Source: Mycoplasma sp. UBA710 (GTDB lineage: Bacteria; Bacillota_I; Bacilli_A; Mycoplasmatales; Metamycoplasmataceae). Taken from it: a stretch of 24,333 nt of DNA. The notes under the pieces were generated by a model. It ran no database searches, was not told the DNA's origin, and saw only the letters and a program-made list of their open reading frames with translations. The position numbers and the translations under genes are program-made. Position 1 is the stretch's first letter. The number at the start of each line of letters is the position of its first letter. Location of the stretch: assembly GCA_002298905.1 (NCBI GenBank), contig DBMA01000018.1, forward strand, positions 609 to 24,941, given 5' to 3'. This document shows, in pieces, positions 1 to 9,931 of this stretch.

Positions 1-1
1 A

Positions 2-895
2 GAACAAAAAGTAGAAAAAGAAGTTGTATCAGTTAATAAATTGTTAGAAGCAGGAGTTTATTTTGGTCATAAAAAAGATCGATGAAATCCTAAAATGAAA
101 CCTTTTATTCATGGAGTAAAAAATGGGACTCATATTATCAATGTTTCTAAAACACATAAAGCATTAGAATTAGCTTTTAAATTAATTTCTAAAGCTGCAG
201 AAAAAGGATCAACTTTTATTTTTGTAGGTACTAAAAAACAAGCTAGAGATGTCATTAAAGAACAAGCAATTAGAACAAATAGTGCTTATGTAAATGAAAG
301 ATGATTAGGTGGAACATTAACTAATTCAAAAACTATTTTTTCACGTTTAAGAGTGATGGAAGATTTAGAAGAATTAGAAAAAAGAAATTTTGAGGGTTAT
401 ACAAAAAAAGAAGGAATTCTAATGAAAAAAGAATTAGAAAAACTTCACAAAAACTTAAATGGTATTAAACCCTTACAAAGAACACCGCAATTTATGATTG
501 TTGCTGATCCTAATGAAGATTTAATTGCTATTAAAGAAGCCAAAAAAAGAAATGTAAAAGTAATAGGAATTATTGACACAAATACAGATCCTGAATTAGT
601 AGATTTAGGTATCCCTGCAAATGATGATTCAGTTAAATCTTTAAATTTAATTATTACTATTTTAGGAGATGCTATTATTCATGGAAAAGGTGGACAAACT
701 AAATATGCCTATCAACCAGATGAATTAATTGTTTTACCTCAAGAAGAACATAAATCAACTTTCAATAATAGAAACAATAATGAACAAAGCAATGGACCAA
801 AAAGAATTTTTACAAAGAGAATGCAAGATAAAAATAGTAACCAAGAGCAAAAACAAGAACAAAAAGTAGAAAAAGAAAATAAAAAGGAAGAATAA
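2..895 (+). CDS. rpsB: 30S ribosomal protein S2 (5' end outside window)
   Basis: Small-subunit ribosomal protein S2, which helps bind S1-like factors and complete the 30S body. The frame opens at the window edge and reads through TGA codons at 83-85 and 302-304, both at conserved tryptophans (DRWNPKM and ERWLGGTLTN). Family marks are LLEAGVYFGHKK, FVGTKKQA, ERWLGGTLTN and the NEDLIAIKEAKKRN..VIGIIDTNTDP block. The true start lies upstream, since the first visible residues EQKVEKE precede the normal N terminus, so an N-terminal extension exists. The C terminus carries a charged Asn/Gln/Lys/Glu-rich tail of about 45 residues beyond the usual S2 fold, and EQKVEKE occurs there again. A Shine-Dalgarno AAGGAAG at 884-890, inside the last codons, serves tsf 6 bases after the stop, so rpsB and tsf form one operon. 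Confidence 0.97.
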
Positions 896-901
896 AAAAT
901 T

Positions 902-1771
902 ATGGGAGATTTAATTAAAAAATTAAGAGATTTAACAGGTGCTGGTTTTGTTGATTGCAAAAAAGCTTTGGAATCTTCAAATAATAATATTGATGAAGCA
1001 ATTAAATGATTACAAAAGAATGGAGCAGCTAAGGCCATTAAAAAACAAAACAATATTGCAGCCGAAGGTATAGTAGCTGTTGCTAAAAATGATAAAAAAG
1101 CAATTATTTATGAAGTAAATTGTCAAACAGATTTTGTTGCAATGAATGATGATTTTAAAAAATTAGTAGCAAATATTGGAGTTATATTGTTATCAAATAA
1201 TTTTTCAAATGATAATTTCTTGCAATGTGTAGATCCTATTTCTAAAAAAACTATTGAAGAATTAACTGTTGAGGCAACTGCTAAAATTGGTGAAAAGATA
1301 AGCTTAAGAAGATTAAATTTAGTAGAAAGAAAAGAAGGAGTAAACATAGGTGCTTATGCTCACTTTGATGGTAAAAAAGCAGCTTTATTTATTGCAAAAG
1401 GTGGTACAGATGATAAATTAAAAGGAGTTGCTATGCATATAGTAGCTATGAATCCTGAATATATTAATGAACAACAAGTTCCGCCAAACATTATTAAAGA
1501 ATTAAAAGATAAATTTGCTAATTCACCTGCCTTAAATGGTAAACCAGATAAAATAAAAGAATCAATATTAAGTGGGATGTTAAGAAAAGAATTATCTAAT
1601 AATGTATTAGTTGAGCAAGAATATGTTGTAGAATCAGGTAAAACTATTGCTCAATATTTAAAAGAAATCAATGCCACAGAATTAGAAATGATTAGATATG
1701 AAGTTGGAGAAGGAATTGAAAAAGTAGAAATTGATTTTGCTTCTGAAGTTGCTGCTCAAATGAAAAAATAA
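902..1771 (+). CDS. tsf: Elongation factor Ts
   Basis: Nucleotide-exchange factor that regenerates EF-Tu-GTP during translation; cytoplasmic, 289 aa, a normal length for bacterial EF-Ts. The N-terminal UBA-like domain reads LRDLTGAGFVDCKKALE (the family's LR..TGAG..DCKKAL signature), with a TGA-coded Trp at 1007. The EF-Tu-contact motif NCQTDFVA (family TDFVA) lies at about residues 75-82. Two repeated core modules follow, with the second marked by GAYAHFDGKKAAL and the C-terminal GEGIEKVEIDFASEV block. The ATG at 902 is supported by an AAGGAAG Shine-Dalgarno at 884-890 and by alignment of the first residues with other EF-Ts proteins. It is the second gene of the rpsB-tsf pair, and serS begins 6 bases after its stop. 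Confidence 0.97.
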
Positions 1772-1777
1772 TTTATT

Positions 1778-3028
1778 ATGCTTGATATAAAACTATTACA
1801 AAAAAATATTGAATATGTTATTGAAAGATTAAATTCAAGAAATGTTGATAAAAATATTTTGAATAAGTTATCTCAAAATATTAATGAGCGTAATAAAATA
1901 ATTCAACAATTAAATAAAAAACAAGAAGAAAGAAATCAAATTTCTTCATTAATTGCAAAAGATAAAAGTGCTGAAATTATTACAAAAGCTTCTACAATTA
2001 AAAATGAAGTAAAAGAACTAGAAAAACAAGTAGAAAATTATCAAATAGAATTAGATAAATTACTTCCATATATTCCAAATATTCCCTTAGATGAAGTTCC
2101 AAAAGGTAATGATGAAGAAGATAATGTTGAAGTTGATCGTCATGAAGATTTAGGTAGAGGTTTAGTAAAAAATGTACAACCTCATTATGAAATTGGTATA
2201 AAAAAAGAAATTTTAGATTTTGAACGAGCTGTTAAAATTAGCGGCACAAGATTTGTAATTTTCAAGAATCAAGGCGCAGAATTAGTAAGAGCTTTAGAAA
2301 ATTTTATGCTAGACACTCATAAAAAAAATGGATATGAAGAAATTTTACCTCCTGTTTTAGTTAAATCAGATATTATGTTTGGAACAGGTCAATTACCAAA
2401 GTTTGAAAATGATTTATTTAAAATTAAGGATGAAGATTTATGATTAATTCCTACTGCCGAAGTACCAATAACTAATTATTTTAATAATGAAATTATTGAT
2501 TTATCTTCATGTAAAAAAATAACAAGTTATACTTTGTGTTTTCGTTCAGAAGCTGGAAGTAGTGGAAAAGATACAAAGGGTTTAATAAGGTCAAGACAAT
2601 TTAATAAAGTAGAAATTGTTAAATTAACAACAAAAGAAGATGCTTTAAAAGAATTTGAACAAACAGTTAAAGATGCTGAAAGCATTTTAATTTTATTGCA
2701 ATTACCTTATCGAAAATTAAAGTTATGTACAGGTGATTTAGGTTTTAGTTCAGCTATTACATATGATTTGGAAGTTTGAATACCTTCAGAAATGAAATTT
2801 AGGGAAATATCTTCAATTTCATATTTTGAAACATTTCAAGCAAGAAGAGCAAAGATTAGATATAGAGACCAAAATAATAAAGTTCAATATGTCCACACTA
2901 TAAATGGTAGTGGTTTAGCAATTGACCGAACAATAGCTGCTATTTTGGAACAATACCAAAATGAAGATGGTTCAATTACAATACCTGATGTATTAGTTCC
3001 ATATATGAAAAATGTCACAAAAATTTAA
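1778..3028 (+). CDS. serS: Seryl-tRNA synthetase
   Basis: Class II aminoacyl-tRNA synthetase that charges tRNA-Ser with serine; 416 aa, slightly shorter than typical bacterial SerRS (about 425). Residues about 30-100 form the long antiparallel coiled-coil arm (Lys/Glu/Gln heptads) that grips the tRNA. Class II motif 1 lies near residue 190 (PVLVKSDIMFGTGQLPKF). Motif 2 is FRSEAGSSGKDTKGL starting near residue 255. Motif 3 is NGSGLAIDRTIAAILE near residue 376, with the catalytic-site arginine. Two tryptophans are TGA-coded (2441 and 2777). The start has no visible Shine-Dalgarno but lies only 6 bases after the tsf stop, which suggests coupling or weak leader-independent initiation. After its stop an 86-base gap holds the greA promoter. 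Confidence 0.97.
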
Positions 3029-3065
3029 AGTTATTTATGTAAAAAAATATTTATTTTAATTTAAA

Positions 3066-3095
3066 TTGATAAAATTTAAAGAAAATATATATTAT
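3066..3095 (+). promoter_or_regulatory. Probable promoter of greA
   Basis: A -35-like TTGATA at 3066-3071 and a -10-like TATTAT at 3090-3095 are separated by 18 bp, in the gap between serS and greA. A good AAGGGG Shine-Dalgarno lies just before the greA ATG. The region is so AT-rich that chance matches are possible. Confidence 0.5.
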
Positions 3096-3114
3096 ATTTT
3101 AAGGGGATTTAAAA

Positions 3115-3588
3115 ATGTCAACAATAAATGATTCAAAAATATTATTAACAAAAGAAGCAATTAAAGAATTAAAAGAAGAATTAAAAGTATTAATTGAAGT
3201 AAAAAGACCTGAAGTAATTCAAGAAATTGTTGATGCTCGAGCTCAAGGTGATCTTTCAGAAAATGCTGAATATGAAGCTGCAAGAGAGAAGCAAGGATTA
3301 ATTGAAGATAGAATTGCTGAAATTGAAAAAACTTTAGAAAATGCTCAAGAGATTAAAACAAGTAAAAAAGATATTATTTCAATTGGTTCTGTTGTAACTA
3401 TTAAAAATAAATTTTCAAATCAAAATGAAACATATTCAATTGTTTCTACATACGAGTCAGATCCATTTGAAAATAAAATTTCTAATAAATCTCCTTTAGC
3501 ATTATCGTTAATTGGTAAATCAAAAGGTGATGTTGTTATTGTTGAAGCTCCTACAAAATATGAAATTGAAATTTTAGATATTAAATAA
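3115..3588 (+). CDS. greA: Transcription elongation factor GreA
   Basis: Rescues backtracked RNA polymerase by stimulating cleavage of the transcript 3' end; 157 aa, standard size. The N-terminal half is the antiparallel coiled coil inserted into the polymerase secondary channel. Its tip motif GDLSENAEYEAAREKQ starts at residue 45 and holds the acidic pair D46 and E49 that coordinates the catalytic Mg2+. The C-terminal FKBP-like domain ends in the family pattern SPLALSLIGKSKGDVV..EAPTKYEIEILDI. The ATG at 3115 follows AAGGGG with good spacing, and a promoter-like pair lies upstream, so it probably has its own transcript. glyS starts 16 bases after the stop. Confidence 0.96.
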   Translation: MSTINDSKILLTKEAIKELKEELKVLIEVKRPEVIQEIVDARAQGDLSENAEYEAAREKQGLIEDRIAEIEKTLENAQEIKTSKKDIISIGSVVTIKNKFSNQNETYSIVSTYESDPFENKISNKSPLALSLIGKSKGDVVIVEAPTKYEIEILDIK

Positions 3589-3604
3589 TTGCAAATAATT
3601 TAAT

Positions 3605-4972
3605 ATGAAAAATGAACAAAAAAATATAAATACAATAATAAATCATTTAAAGAACTCAGGATTTGTTTTTCAATCATCAGAAATTTATGGTGGACTAGCT
3701 AATACATGAGATTATGGACCATTAGGTATTTTGTTAATTAATAATATAAAAAAAGAATGATGAAAAAGTTTTATTATTAAAGAGAAAAATAATGTAGGAA
3801 TTGATTCTAAAATATTATTAAATCCAAATGTTTGAAAAGCATCAGGACATTTGGCTAATTTTTCTGATTTACTAATTGAAAATAAAATAAATAATAAAAG
3901 ATATCGAGCTGATCATATTTATGAAGGAATTACAAATAAATCAGCAGCAGAAATTTCACAAGAAGAATTAGAAAAATGAATTATTCAAAATGTCAAAGAA
4001 TATGATAATTCCAAAACAGATTGGGCTAATATTAAAAAATTTAATTTAATGTTTAAAACTAATCAAGGAGTAATAGAAGATAAAAAAAACGAAGTCTATT
4101 TAAGACCTGAAACTGCTCAAGGAATTTTCATTAATTTTAATAATGTTCAAAGATCAATGAGATTAAAATTGCCCTTTGGAATTGGTCAAATTGGAAAGTC
4201 ATTTAGAAATGAAATTACACCAGGAAATTTTATCTTTAGAACAAGAGAATTTGAACAAATGGAATTAGAATTTTTTGTATATCCTCATCAAGATGAAGAG
4301 TTTTATAATTACTATGTTTCTAAGTCAAAAAATTTTTTATTATCATTAGGTTTAAAAAATGAATCAATTAGATTAAGAGTTCATAATAAAGATGAATTAG
4401 CTCATTATTCTAAAGGTACTACTGATATAGAATTTTTATTTTCTTTTGGATGAGGTGAATTAATGGGAATTGCTAATAGAACAGATTTCGATTTAACATC
4501 TCATAATAAATTAGCTAATGAAAAATTAAAATATTTTGATCAAGAAAAGCAAGAATGAATAATTCCTTATGTAATTGAACCTTCAATTGGTGTTGATCGC
4601 TTATTATTAGCAATTATTGTTGATTCTTATCAAGAAGAAAAAATTAATGATGAATCTCGTATTGTATTACAATTAAAATACGAATTATGTCCTTATAAAG
4701 TATGTGTTTTACCTTTAGTAAAAAAACATTCAGATTCAGCCAAAGAAATTTTTGATTTACTAATTAATCATGATATTGTAGCAACATATGATGAAGTTGG
4801 GTCAATAGGTAAAAGATATCGAAGACAAGATAGTATAGGTACATATTGATGTATTACTTATGATTATGACTCAATTAATGACCAATCAGTTACTATAAGA
4901 CATAGAGATACAATGAAACAAGATAGAATTAAAATTAAAGATTTAATTTCATATATTCAAAATAATAAGTAG
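3605..4972 (+). CDS. glyS: Glycyl-tRNA synthetase (single-chain, class II)
   Basis: Charges tRNA-Gly; this is the homodimeric single-chain enzyme type found in Mollicutes and many Firmicutes, not the alpha/beta tetramer. It is 455 aa with many TGA-coded Trp residues, e.g. NTWDYGPLG, KKEWWKSF and FGWGELMGIANRTDFDL. Marks in order are the N-terminal SGFVFQSSEIYGGLANTWDYGPLG, then LRPETAQGIFINF (motif 2 region). GQIGKSFRNEITPGNFIFRTREFEQMELEFF follows in the same region, then the motif 3 stretch YVIEPSIGVDRLLLAI. The C-terminal anticodon-binding domain includes LCPYKVCVLPL and RYRRQDSIGTYWCITYD. The ATG at 3605 is 16 bases after greA and has no clear Shine-Dalgarno. The stop codon TAG overlaps the AGGAG ribosome site of dnaG, linking the two genes. 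Confidence 0.96.
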
Positions 4973-4980
4973 GAGATTAA

Positions 4981-6714
4981 ATGAAAAATATCAAAATAAA
5001 TGATTTAGTTGCAAAAGTAAACATTGTTGATATTATTGAAAATTTTTCAAAGTTAACTAAATTTGGGTCTTCTTTAAAAACATTATGTAATGTCCATGGA
5101 GATAAAACTCCTTCTCTATCAATTAATCCTAAAAAACAAATATATAAATGTTTTGTATGTGATCATGGAGGTAATGCTTTAGATTATTTAATGTGAGCTC
5201 AAAATTTCTCTTGAAATGAAGCAGTTGAATATTTAATCAAAGCATCAGGAGAAAATATTGAAGAATTTCAATCATTATTTCATAATAAAAAACCTAAAAG
5301 TGAAAAAGAAATTAAATTATTAAAAGCATTACAAGAAGCAAGTGATATTTTTAATTATTATATAAATATCTATTTAGAAGAAAAAACAAATGATATTACT
5401 AATTTTGTTCATCAAAGAAAATTATCCAAAGAATTAATTAATAAATTTAAATTAGGATATGCTCCTAATTTTGATAGTGAAAATAATTATATTGATATAT
5501 TAGAAAAAAAAGAAAATGATAAAGCAACATTAATCAATGCTTCTATTTTAAATGAAAATGGTTCACATCCTTTTTATGTTAATCGTTTAATATTTCCGAT
5601 CATAGATGAAGATAATAATATTGTAGCTTTTAGCGGAAGAAAAGTTAATGATCTAGATGATAAATTACCTAAATATTTAAATTCAAAAGAATCGCTTGTT
5701 TTTAAAAAATCTTCATTTATTTATAACTATAATAATGCAAGAAAATTTGATTCTATTATTATTGTTGAAGGATTTATGGATGTTATTTCTTTGGCAAAAT
5801 TAGGTTATGAAAATGCAGTTGCTTTAATGGGACTTTATATTTCTAAAAATCTTATAGATAAATTAAAAAACCATAAAGAAATATTATTATGTTTAGATAA
5901 TGATGAAGCAGGAATTAATGCAACTATGAAATTAATAAATATTTTTTTAACAAACAATATTAATGCTTTTGTTATTGTTAATAAAGAAGCTAAAGATGTA
6001 GATGAAATAATTAATTCACCAAATGGAAAAGAAAAAATAACCAATATTTTTAATAATAAAGTCAAAATGATTGATTTTATTTGAAATTATTTTAGTGAAA
6101 ATATAGAAAAAAATGATTATCAACAAATTAAAGATATGATTATAAAATTAGCTAATTATTCTAAAGATTTTGACCAGTTTTTAATATTAGATTTATCAAA
6201 TCGATTATCAAAACAATTTGAAATTGATAAAGAAATAATTTCCAATTATTTTAAAACAAATTTGAATATGGTAAAATCAAATCATAGCAATAATAATATA
6301 AGTGTCCAAAATGGATTAGAAAACAGTTTAAATCAACCAATAAATATTAATAAAATATTAATATCTATATGACAAAATCCTTCATTTTTGAAGTCGCAAA
6401 ATATAGTTAGCATAAATTGGCCTGAAGCTAAATATAAAAAAATTTATGAAGATATTAAAAAATATCACGAGAATAAAATCCCATTGCCAAAATATTCACA
6501 AGATTTTATTGATAATAAAATTCAAAATCTATTCTCAAAGGAGTCTTTACCAAAAAACATATTATCTTTTGATGAACTTATTGTTAGATCAAAAAAAGAT
6601 TTTAAAAAAAATAAGCTAGATTATATTGATTATTTAATTAATAATTCAAATGATGAAGAACATGCATCAGAATTGTTAAAAATTAAATTAGATATCAAAT
6701 CTAGAAAGGAATAA
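4981..6714 (+). CDS. dnaG: DNA primase
   Basis: Synthesises RNA primers for DNA replication at the fork; 577 aa, close to the usual length. The N-terminal zinc-binding domain has CHC2 ligands C36, H39, C57 and C60 (CNVHGDKTPS and KCFVCDHGGNALDYLM). The TOPRIM catalytic core carries E263 in IIIVEGFMDV and D306/D308 in LCLDNDEAG, followed by KDVDEII. The C-terminal region (about 400-577), which in the family binds the replicative helicase, is divergent, Lys/Asn-rich and hard to recognise. Trp residues are mostly TGA-coded, with one TGG at 6418. An AGGAG overlapping the glyS stop (4971-4975) sets the start. rpoD begins 8 bases after the stop, giving the common Mollicute order glyS-dnaG-rpoD. Confidence 0.96.
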
Positions 6715-6722
6715 ATTACCAT

Positions 6723-8468
6723 ATGAAAAAAGTTGCTAAAAAAATAACTAAAGATAAAAAAAATCTTAAAAAAGAAACTTTAAAAGCTAAAAAGTCTGAA
6801 TTAAAAAATAAAACATTAGAAAAAAAATCTTCAAAAGAAGAAATATTGGTTAATAAAAAAACCAAATTGAAAGATGTAAAAAACACTAAAAAAGAAACAA
6901 AAACAAAAGTGAAAACTAATGCTAAAAAAATATCTAAAGTTAAAGAACATCAAAATAAAAAATTAGTAAAAGATGAATTTGATTATTATGATGGATTTGA
7001 TGAAACAATAGAAAGAGATTTTGATGATATAACAAACGAGAATATTTCTCTAATTGTGAATTTAATAAATAAAGATTTAAAAAACAAACAAAAAAAAGAT
7101 AAAAATAAAAAATCTTTAACTCAAGAAGAAGTAATGAAATTATTGGAAAAAAAGAAAATTGATATTTCAGAAGAAGTTGATGAAATATTTAATGTTTTAA
7201 TTTCTAAAAAAATTATAAGTGACGAAATTGAAAGTGATTTAAATGAATTTGTAGATGAAAAACAAATCTATAAGGAATTATCCAAAAAATCAAAACAATT
7301 AGATACAGATACAAATGAATTTACAGATGAATTTACAGATGAAAATGATTTTAATGATATTAATGATTTAGTTCATGATGATAAAAAAATTAATGATGAT
7401 GATTTTGATACAACAGATGAAGAATTTTATTATTATAATGATTTAGAAGAAGAATCATATGATGATGATGAAGATGAAGAATTGGAAACAAATCAATTTA
7501 ATTTTGAAGACTACACCAATGAAGAGTCAACATTCATTAATAAGAAAGAACATAGAAAAATTCAATCTACTGATCTTGTTAATAAATTATCTGAAACAAA
7601 TGATATTGTAAAATGATATATGAGATGAATAGGTAAATATGGTAATTTACTAACAGCTGAAGAAGAATTAAAATTAGCCAAGGAAGCAGAGCATAATACC
7701 AGAAAAGGAAAAAAGGCTAAGGATGAATTGATAAAAAGAAATTTAAGACTTGTTATTAATAATGCTAAAAAATACAAAAATAGAGGATTATCTTTTATTG
7801 ATTTAATATCTGAAGGTAATTCAGGAATAATGAAAGCCGTTCAAAAATATGATTGAAGAAAAGGTTTTAAATTTTCAACATATGCTACATGATGAATTAG
7901 ACAAGCAATAACAAGGGCCGTGGCAGACCAAGCAAGAACTATTAGAGTTCCTGTTCATATGGTAGAAACTATTAATAAGATCATTAAAATAAGAAGAGAA
8001 TTACAACAAGAATTAGGTACTACTCCTACAGATGAACAAATTGCAGAAAGATATGGTGGAGATTTTACCGCAGATAAAGTAAGATATATTCGTCGAATTA
8101 ATAATGATCCTATTTCTTTAGATAAAACTATAGGTAAGGGTGAAGATTCTTCAATAAGTGATTTTATTAATGATAAAAATGTTATTAATCCTGTTGATTT
8201 TGCAGCTCAAGAACAATTATCTGAAATTTTAAATGAATTAATGAATGAATCTCTAAATGAAGAAGAAAAAAACATTATAAAAATGAGATTTGGTTTTGGA
8301 AAAGATGAAAATGGAGAAATGATTAGAGTACATTCTTTAGAAGAAATTGCTCGTGACCAAGGAACAAGTAAAGAAAAAATTAGACAATTAGAAGGTAAAA
8401 TTTTAAGAAAATTAAAACAACCTCAAAAAATTAAAAAACTAAAAGAATTTTATAAATATGAAAATTAA
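6723..8468 (+). CDS. rpoD: Primary RNA polymerase sigma factor (RpoD/SigA)
   Basis: Housekeeping sigma factor that directs RNA polymerase to TATAAT-type promoters; 581 aa. The conserved sigma-70 part begins near residue 298 (KWYMRWIGKYGNLL). Region 2 includes KRNLRLVINNAKKYKNRGLSFIDL, and region 2.3-2.4 includes KFSTYATWWIRQAITRAVAD with W390 and W391 both TGA-coded. Region 3 (RVPVHMVETINK) follows, then the region 4.2 helix-turn-helix SLEEIARDQGTSKEKIRQLE at about 538-557. The first ~290 residues are not a standard region 1. Residues 1-85 are extremely Lys-rich, and about 95-280 are strongly acidic low-complexity sequence with a tandem NEFTDEFTDEN. AAAGGA lies upstream of the ATG, 8 bases after dnaG. 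A strong terminator follows the stop. Confidence 0.97.
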
Positions 8469-8473
8469 TAAAT

Positions 8474-8497
8474 AATCTAGCATATTGCTAGATTTTT
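8474..8497 (+). terminator. Intrinsic terminator after rpoD
   Basis: A perfect 9-bp stem (8474-8482 AATCTAGCA pairs with 8486-8494 TGCTAGATT) with a 3-base TAT loop runs directly into a T-rich tract at 8493-8497. It lies 6 bases after the rpoD stop and separates the glyS-dnaG-rpoD run from the lipoprotein cassette. Confidence 0.9.
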
Positions 8498-8526
8498 ATT
8501 TAATATTAAAATCAATAGAAATGTTT

Positions 8527-8532
8527 TATAAT
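8527..8532 (+). promoter_or_regulatory. TATAAT -10 box of the TA-repeat lipoprotein gene
   Basis: A perfect TATAAT lies just past the rpoD terminator and 10 bases before the ATG at 8543. A start point about 7 bases downstream would leave a leader of only a few bases and no room for a Shine-Dalgarno. No good -35 element is seen. Confidence 0.6.
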
Positions 8533-8542
8533 TATTTTAAAT

Positions 8543-9356
8543 ATGAACAAAATTAAAAGTAATAATTATATATATATATATATATAGAATAATATGCTTA
8601 ATTTTACCTTTTTTAATTATAAATTCTTCTATTTCATGTTCAAATGTAAGTAATTCAAACACAAATATTAAAGAATTTAGAGTTATTAATAATGAAACTT
8701 TAATATCATCGCAATTAATAAATTACATTGGCGATTTTAAGATTGCAACTTTAACAATTAAAGAAGGAGAAGCTATAACTTCTTTTGATTCTTCACACAC
8801 AAATTCATCACCTACAATATATAAAAAAAATGAGCAAATACATTTAGCTAGTGCAAAAAATAGTGGAATTGCCTTACTCAATGAAAATTGTTATCACATT
8901 TATGATATATATGGTGAACATTTGGATAATTCTGTATCTAATTCCATAATATGTAAATCTAATTATATTACTTATACTGTTTCTATTGATTCCAATATTA
9001 TTTGGCCTGAAAATATTGTGTTTACTATTGATGCATCAAAAAAAATTGAGAATTATATGGAAAATAATGGAATTGTATCCAAGTTTGTTCAATGAGATTG
9101 AAAACAAAAAAGTTCTGGAAGTCCACCTTGAAGTCCACCTTCATGAGAAATTAGTTTAAAAATTGAAGTTATTTTAGGGAAATTAGCAGATAAGTCTTTG
9201 TCTTTACCTGCATGATGATCTTATTATAATCCTGGAGATATATTATATATTTCTATTACTAAAGCAGGATATCATCCTTCATATTCTTATTCATCTAATA
9301 GTGATATAGTTGCATCTGAAAATACTACAATAAAATTATCAATCAATATAAATTAA
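8543..9356 (+). CDS. Phase-variable lipoprotein gene, OFF (out of frame by one TA unit)
   Basis: Probable surface lipoprotein of unknown function. The only sensible ATG (8543) reads MNKIKSNN, enters a (TA)10 tract and stops at TAG 8585 after 14 codons. A different frame is open from 8541 to TAA 9354-9356. It encodes a hydrophobic segment (RIICLILPFLIINSSISC) ending in an I-S-C lipobox with Cys at 8637, then about 239 residues of Ser/Asn/Ile-rich extracellular sequence. That sequence includes a tandem S-P-P-W element near 9119-9142 and TGA-coded Trp. Adding one TA, or removing two, joins ATG and lipobox into a 271-aa precursor (or slightly shorter), with the tract encoding alternating Tyr-Ile in the signal peptide. 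The long stop-free frame argues against simple decay. No in-frame ATG precedes the lipobox. A sequencing error in the repeat is the main alternative. It pairs with the lipoprotein gene at 9370. Confidence 0.75.
8567..8586 (+). repeat. (TA)10 dinucleotide tract, putative slippage switch
   Basis: Ten uninterrupted TA units lie between the ATG at 8543 and the signal-peptide core. Unit number sets the downstream frame: 10 units gives a stop at 8585, whereas 8 or 11 units gives a continuous lipoprotein. Such tracts mutate by slipped-strand mispairing and are classical phase-variation elements in mycoplasmas. Confidence 0.85.
9119..9142 (+). repeat. 12-bp tandem duplication encoding S-P-P-W/S
   Basis: Two adjacent 12-base units, AAGTCCACCTTG and AAGTCCACCTTC, differ only at the last base. 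They lie in the open frame of the phase-variable lipoprotein and give the peptide GSPPWSPPSW. Unit change would alter protein length without a frameshift. Confidence 0.7.
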
Positions 9357-9369
9357 AAAAGGAATTATT

Positions 9370-9780
9370 ATGATATCAAAAAAATATTTATTAATAACAT
9401 TATGTTTACCTATTATACCAATTGCAACTTCTATTTCATGTACTAAAGCAAACTCTTCATCTATTTCAAGAACATTTCATGTTCTTCAATATGAACCGCT
9501 ACTTAATAGTGATGTAAAAAAATTTGTAGGCAACACATATTCATTTTCTTTAGTTATAAATTATGGAGTAGCATCTACAAGTTCAACAGGGGCAGTTGGT
9601 ACTTATTATAAAGGAACATTTGTTGATTATATAACTAATTCTAATGGAGACATTTTTCAATATAATCCAAATGCTACAGGACCAAATGATTGATATTCAA
9701 AATCATTAAATCTTTATGCTAGTTCACCTATTTTAGAATTTACTATAACATTGAATCAAACTGAAGTTAGACCCTATTAA
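9370..9780 (+). CDS. Small lipoprotein
   Basis: Secreted lipoprotein precursor of 136 aa, function unknown. A lysine-containing N terminus (MISKK) is followed by a hydrophobic core (YLLITLCLPIIPIATSIS) and the lipobox ending S-I-S-C at Cys 24. The mature part is Ser/Thr/Tyr-rich with an ST-rich turn (ASTSSTGAVGTYYKG) and no recognised domain. One Trp is TGA-coded (9691). The start is set by AAGGAA just upstream, 13 bases after the stop of the phase-variable lipoprotein frame, so the two are probably co-transcribed and this one stays translatable whatever the upstream frame. Residues just after the lipobox (FHVLQYEPLLNSDVKKFVG) faintly resemble FRVINNETLISSQLINYIG in the upstream protein, so they may be distant paralogues. 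A bidirectional terminator follows. Confidence 0.85.
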
Positions 9781-9836
9781 TAATTGAATAATTAAGAAAA
9801 TTAATAACAAAATCAAAGAAACAAAAATCAGCAATA

Positions 9837-9865
9837 AAAAACCTAGACACATGTGCTAGGTTTTT
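9837..9865. terminator. Bidirectional terminator between lipoprotein cassette and ftsZ
   Basis: AAAAACCTAG at 9837-9846 is exactly complementary to CTAGGTTTTT at 9856-9865, with a 9-base centre that can extend the stem slightly. The A-run on the left and T-run on the right allow termination in both directions. This fits its place between the convergent 9370 lipoprotein (+) and ftsZ (-). Confidence 0.88.
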
Positions 9866-9931
9866 AGATACTAAGATTTTGAAGACAAAATTTTTATCAA
9901 AATAATCAAATTTTCGAAACATCAATTAAAA

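Noticed and set aside
739..1053. Antisense open frame over the rpsB/tsf junction
   Set aside because: It mirrors two clearly conserved genes on the other strand, has low-complexity Phe/Leu/Ser content typical of antisense of Lys/Glu-rich sequence, and has no ribosome site.
2441..2779. In-frame TGA codons breaking serS, and likewise glyS, dnaG, ftsZ, rsmH, gpmI, the MATE gene and uvrB
   Set aside because: They fall at conserved Trp positions in many unrelated genes, so they reflect UGA=Trp decoding, not pseudogenes.
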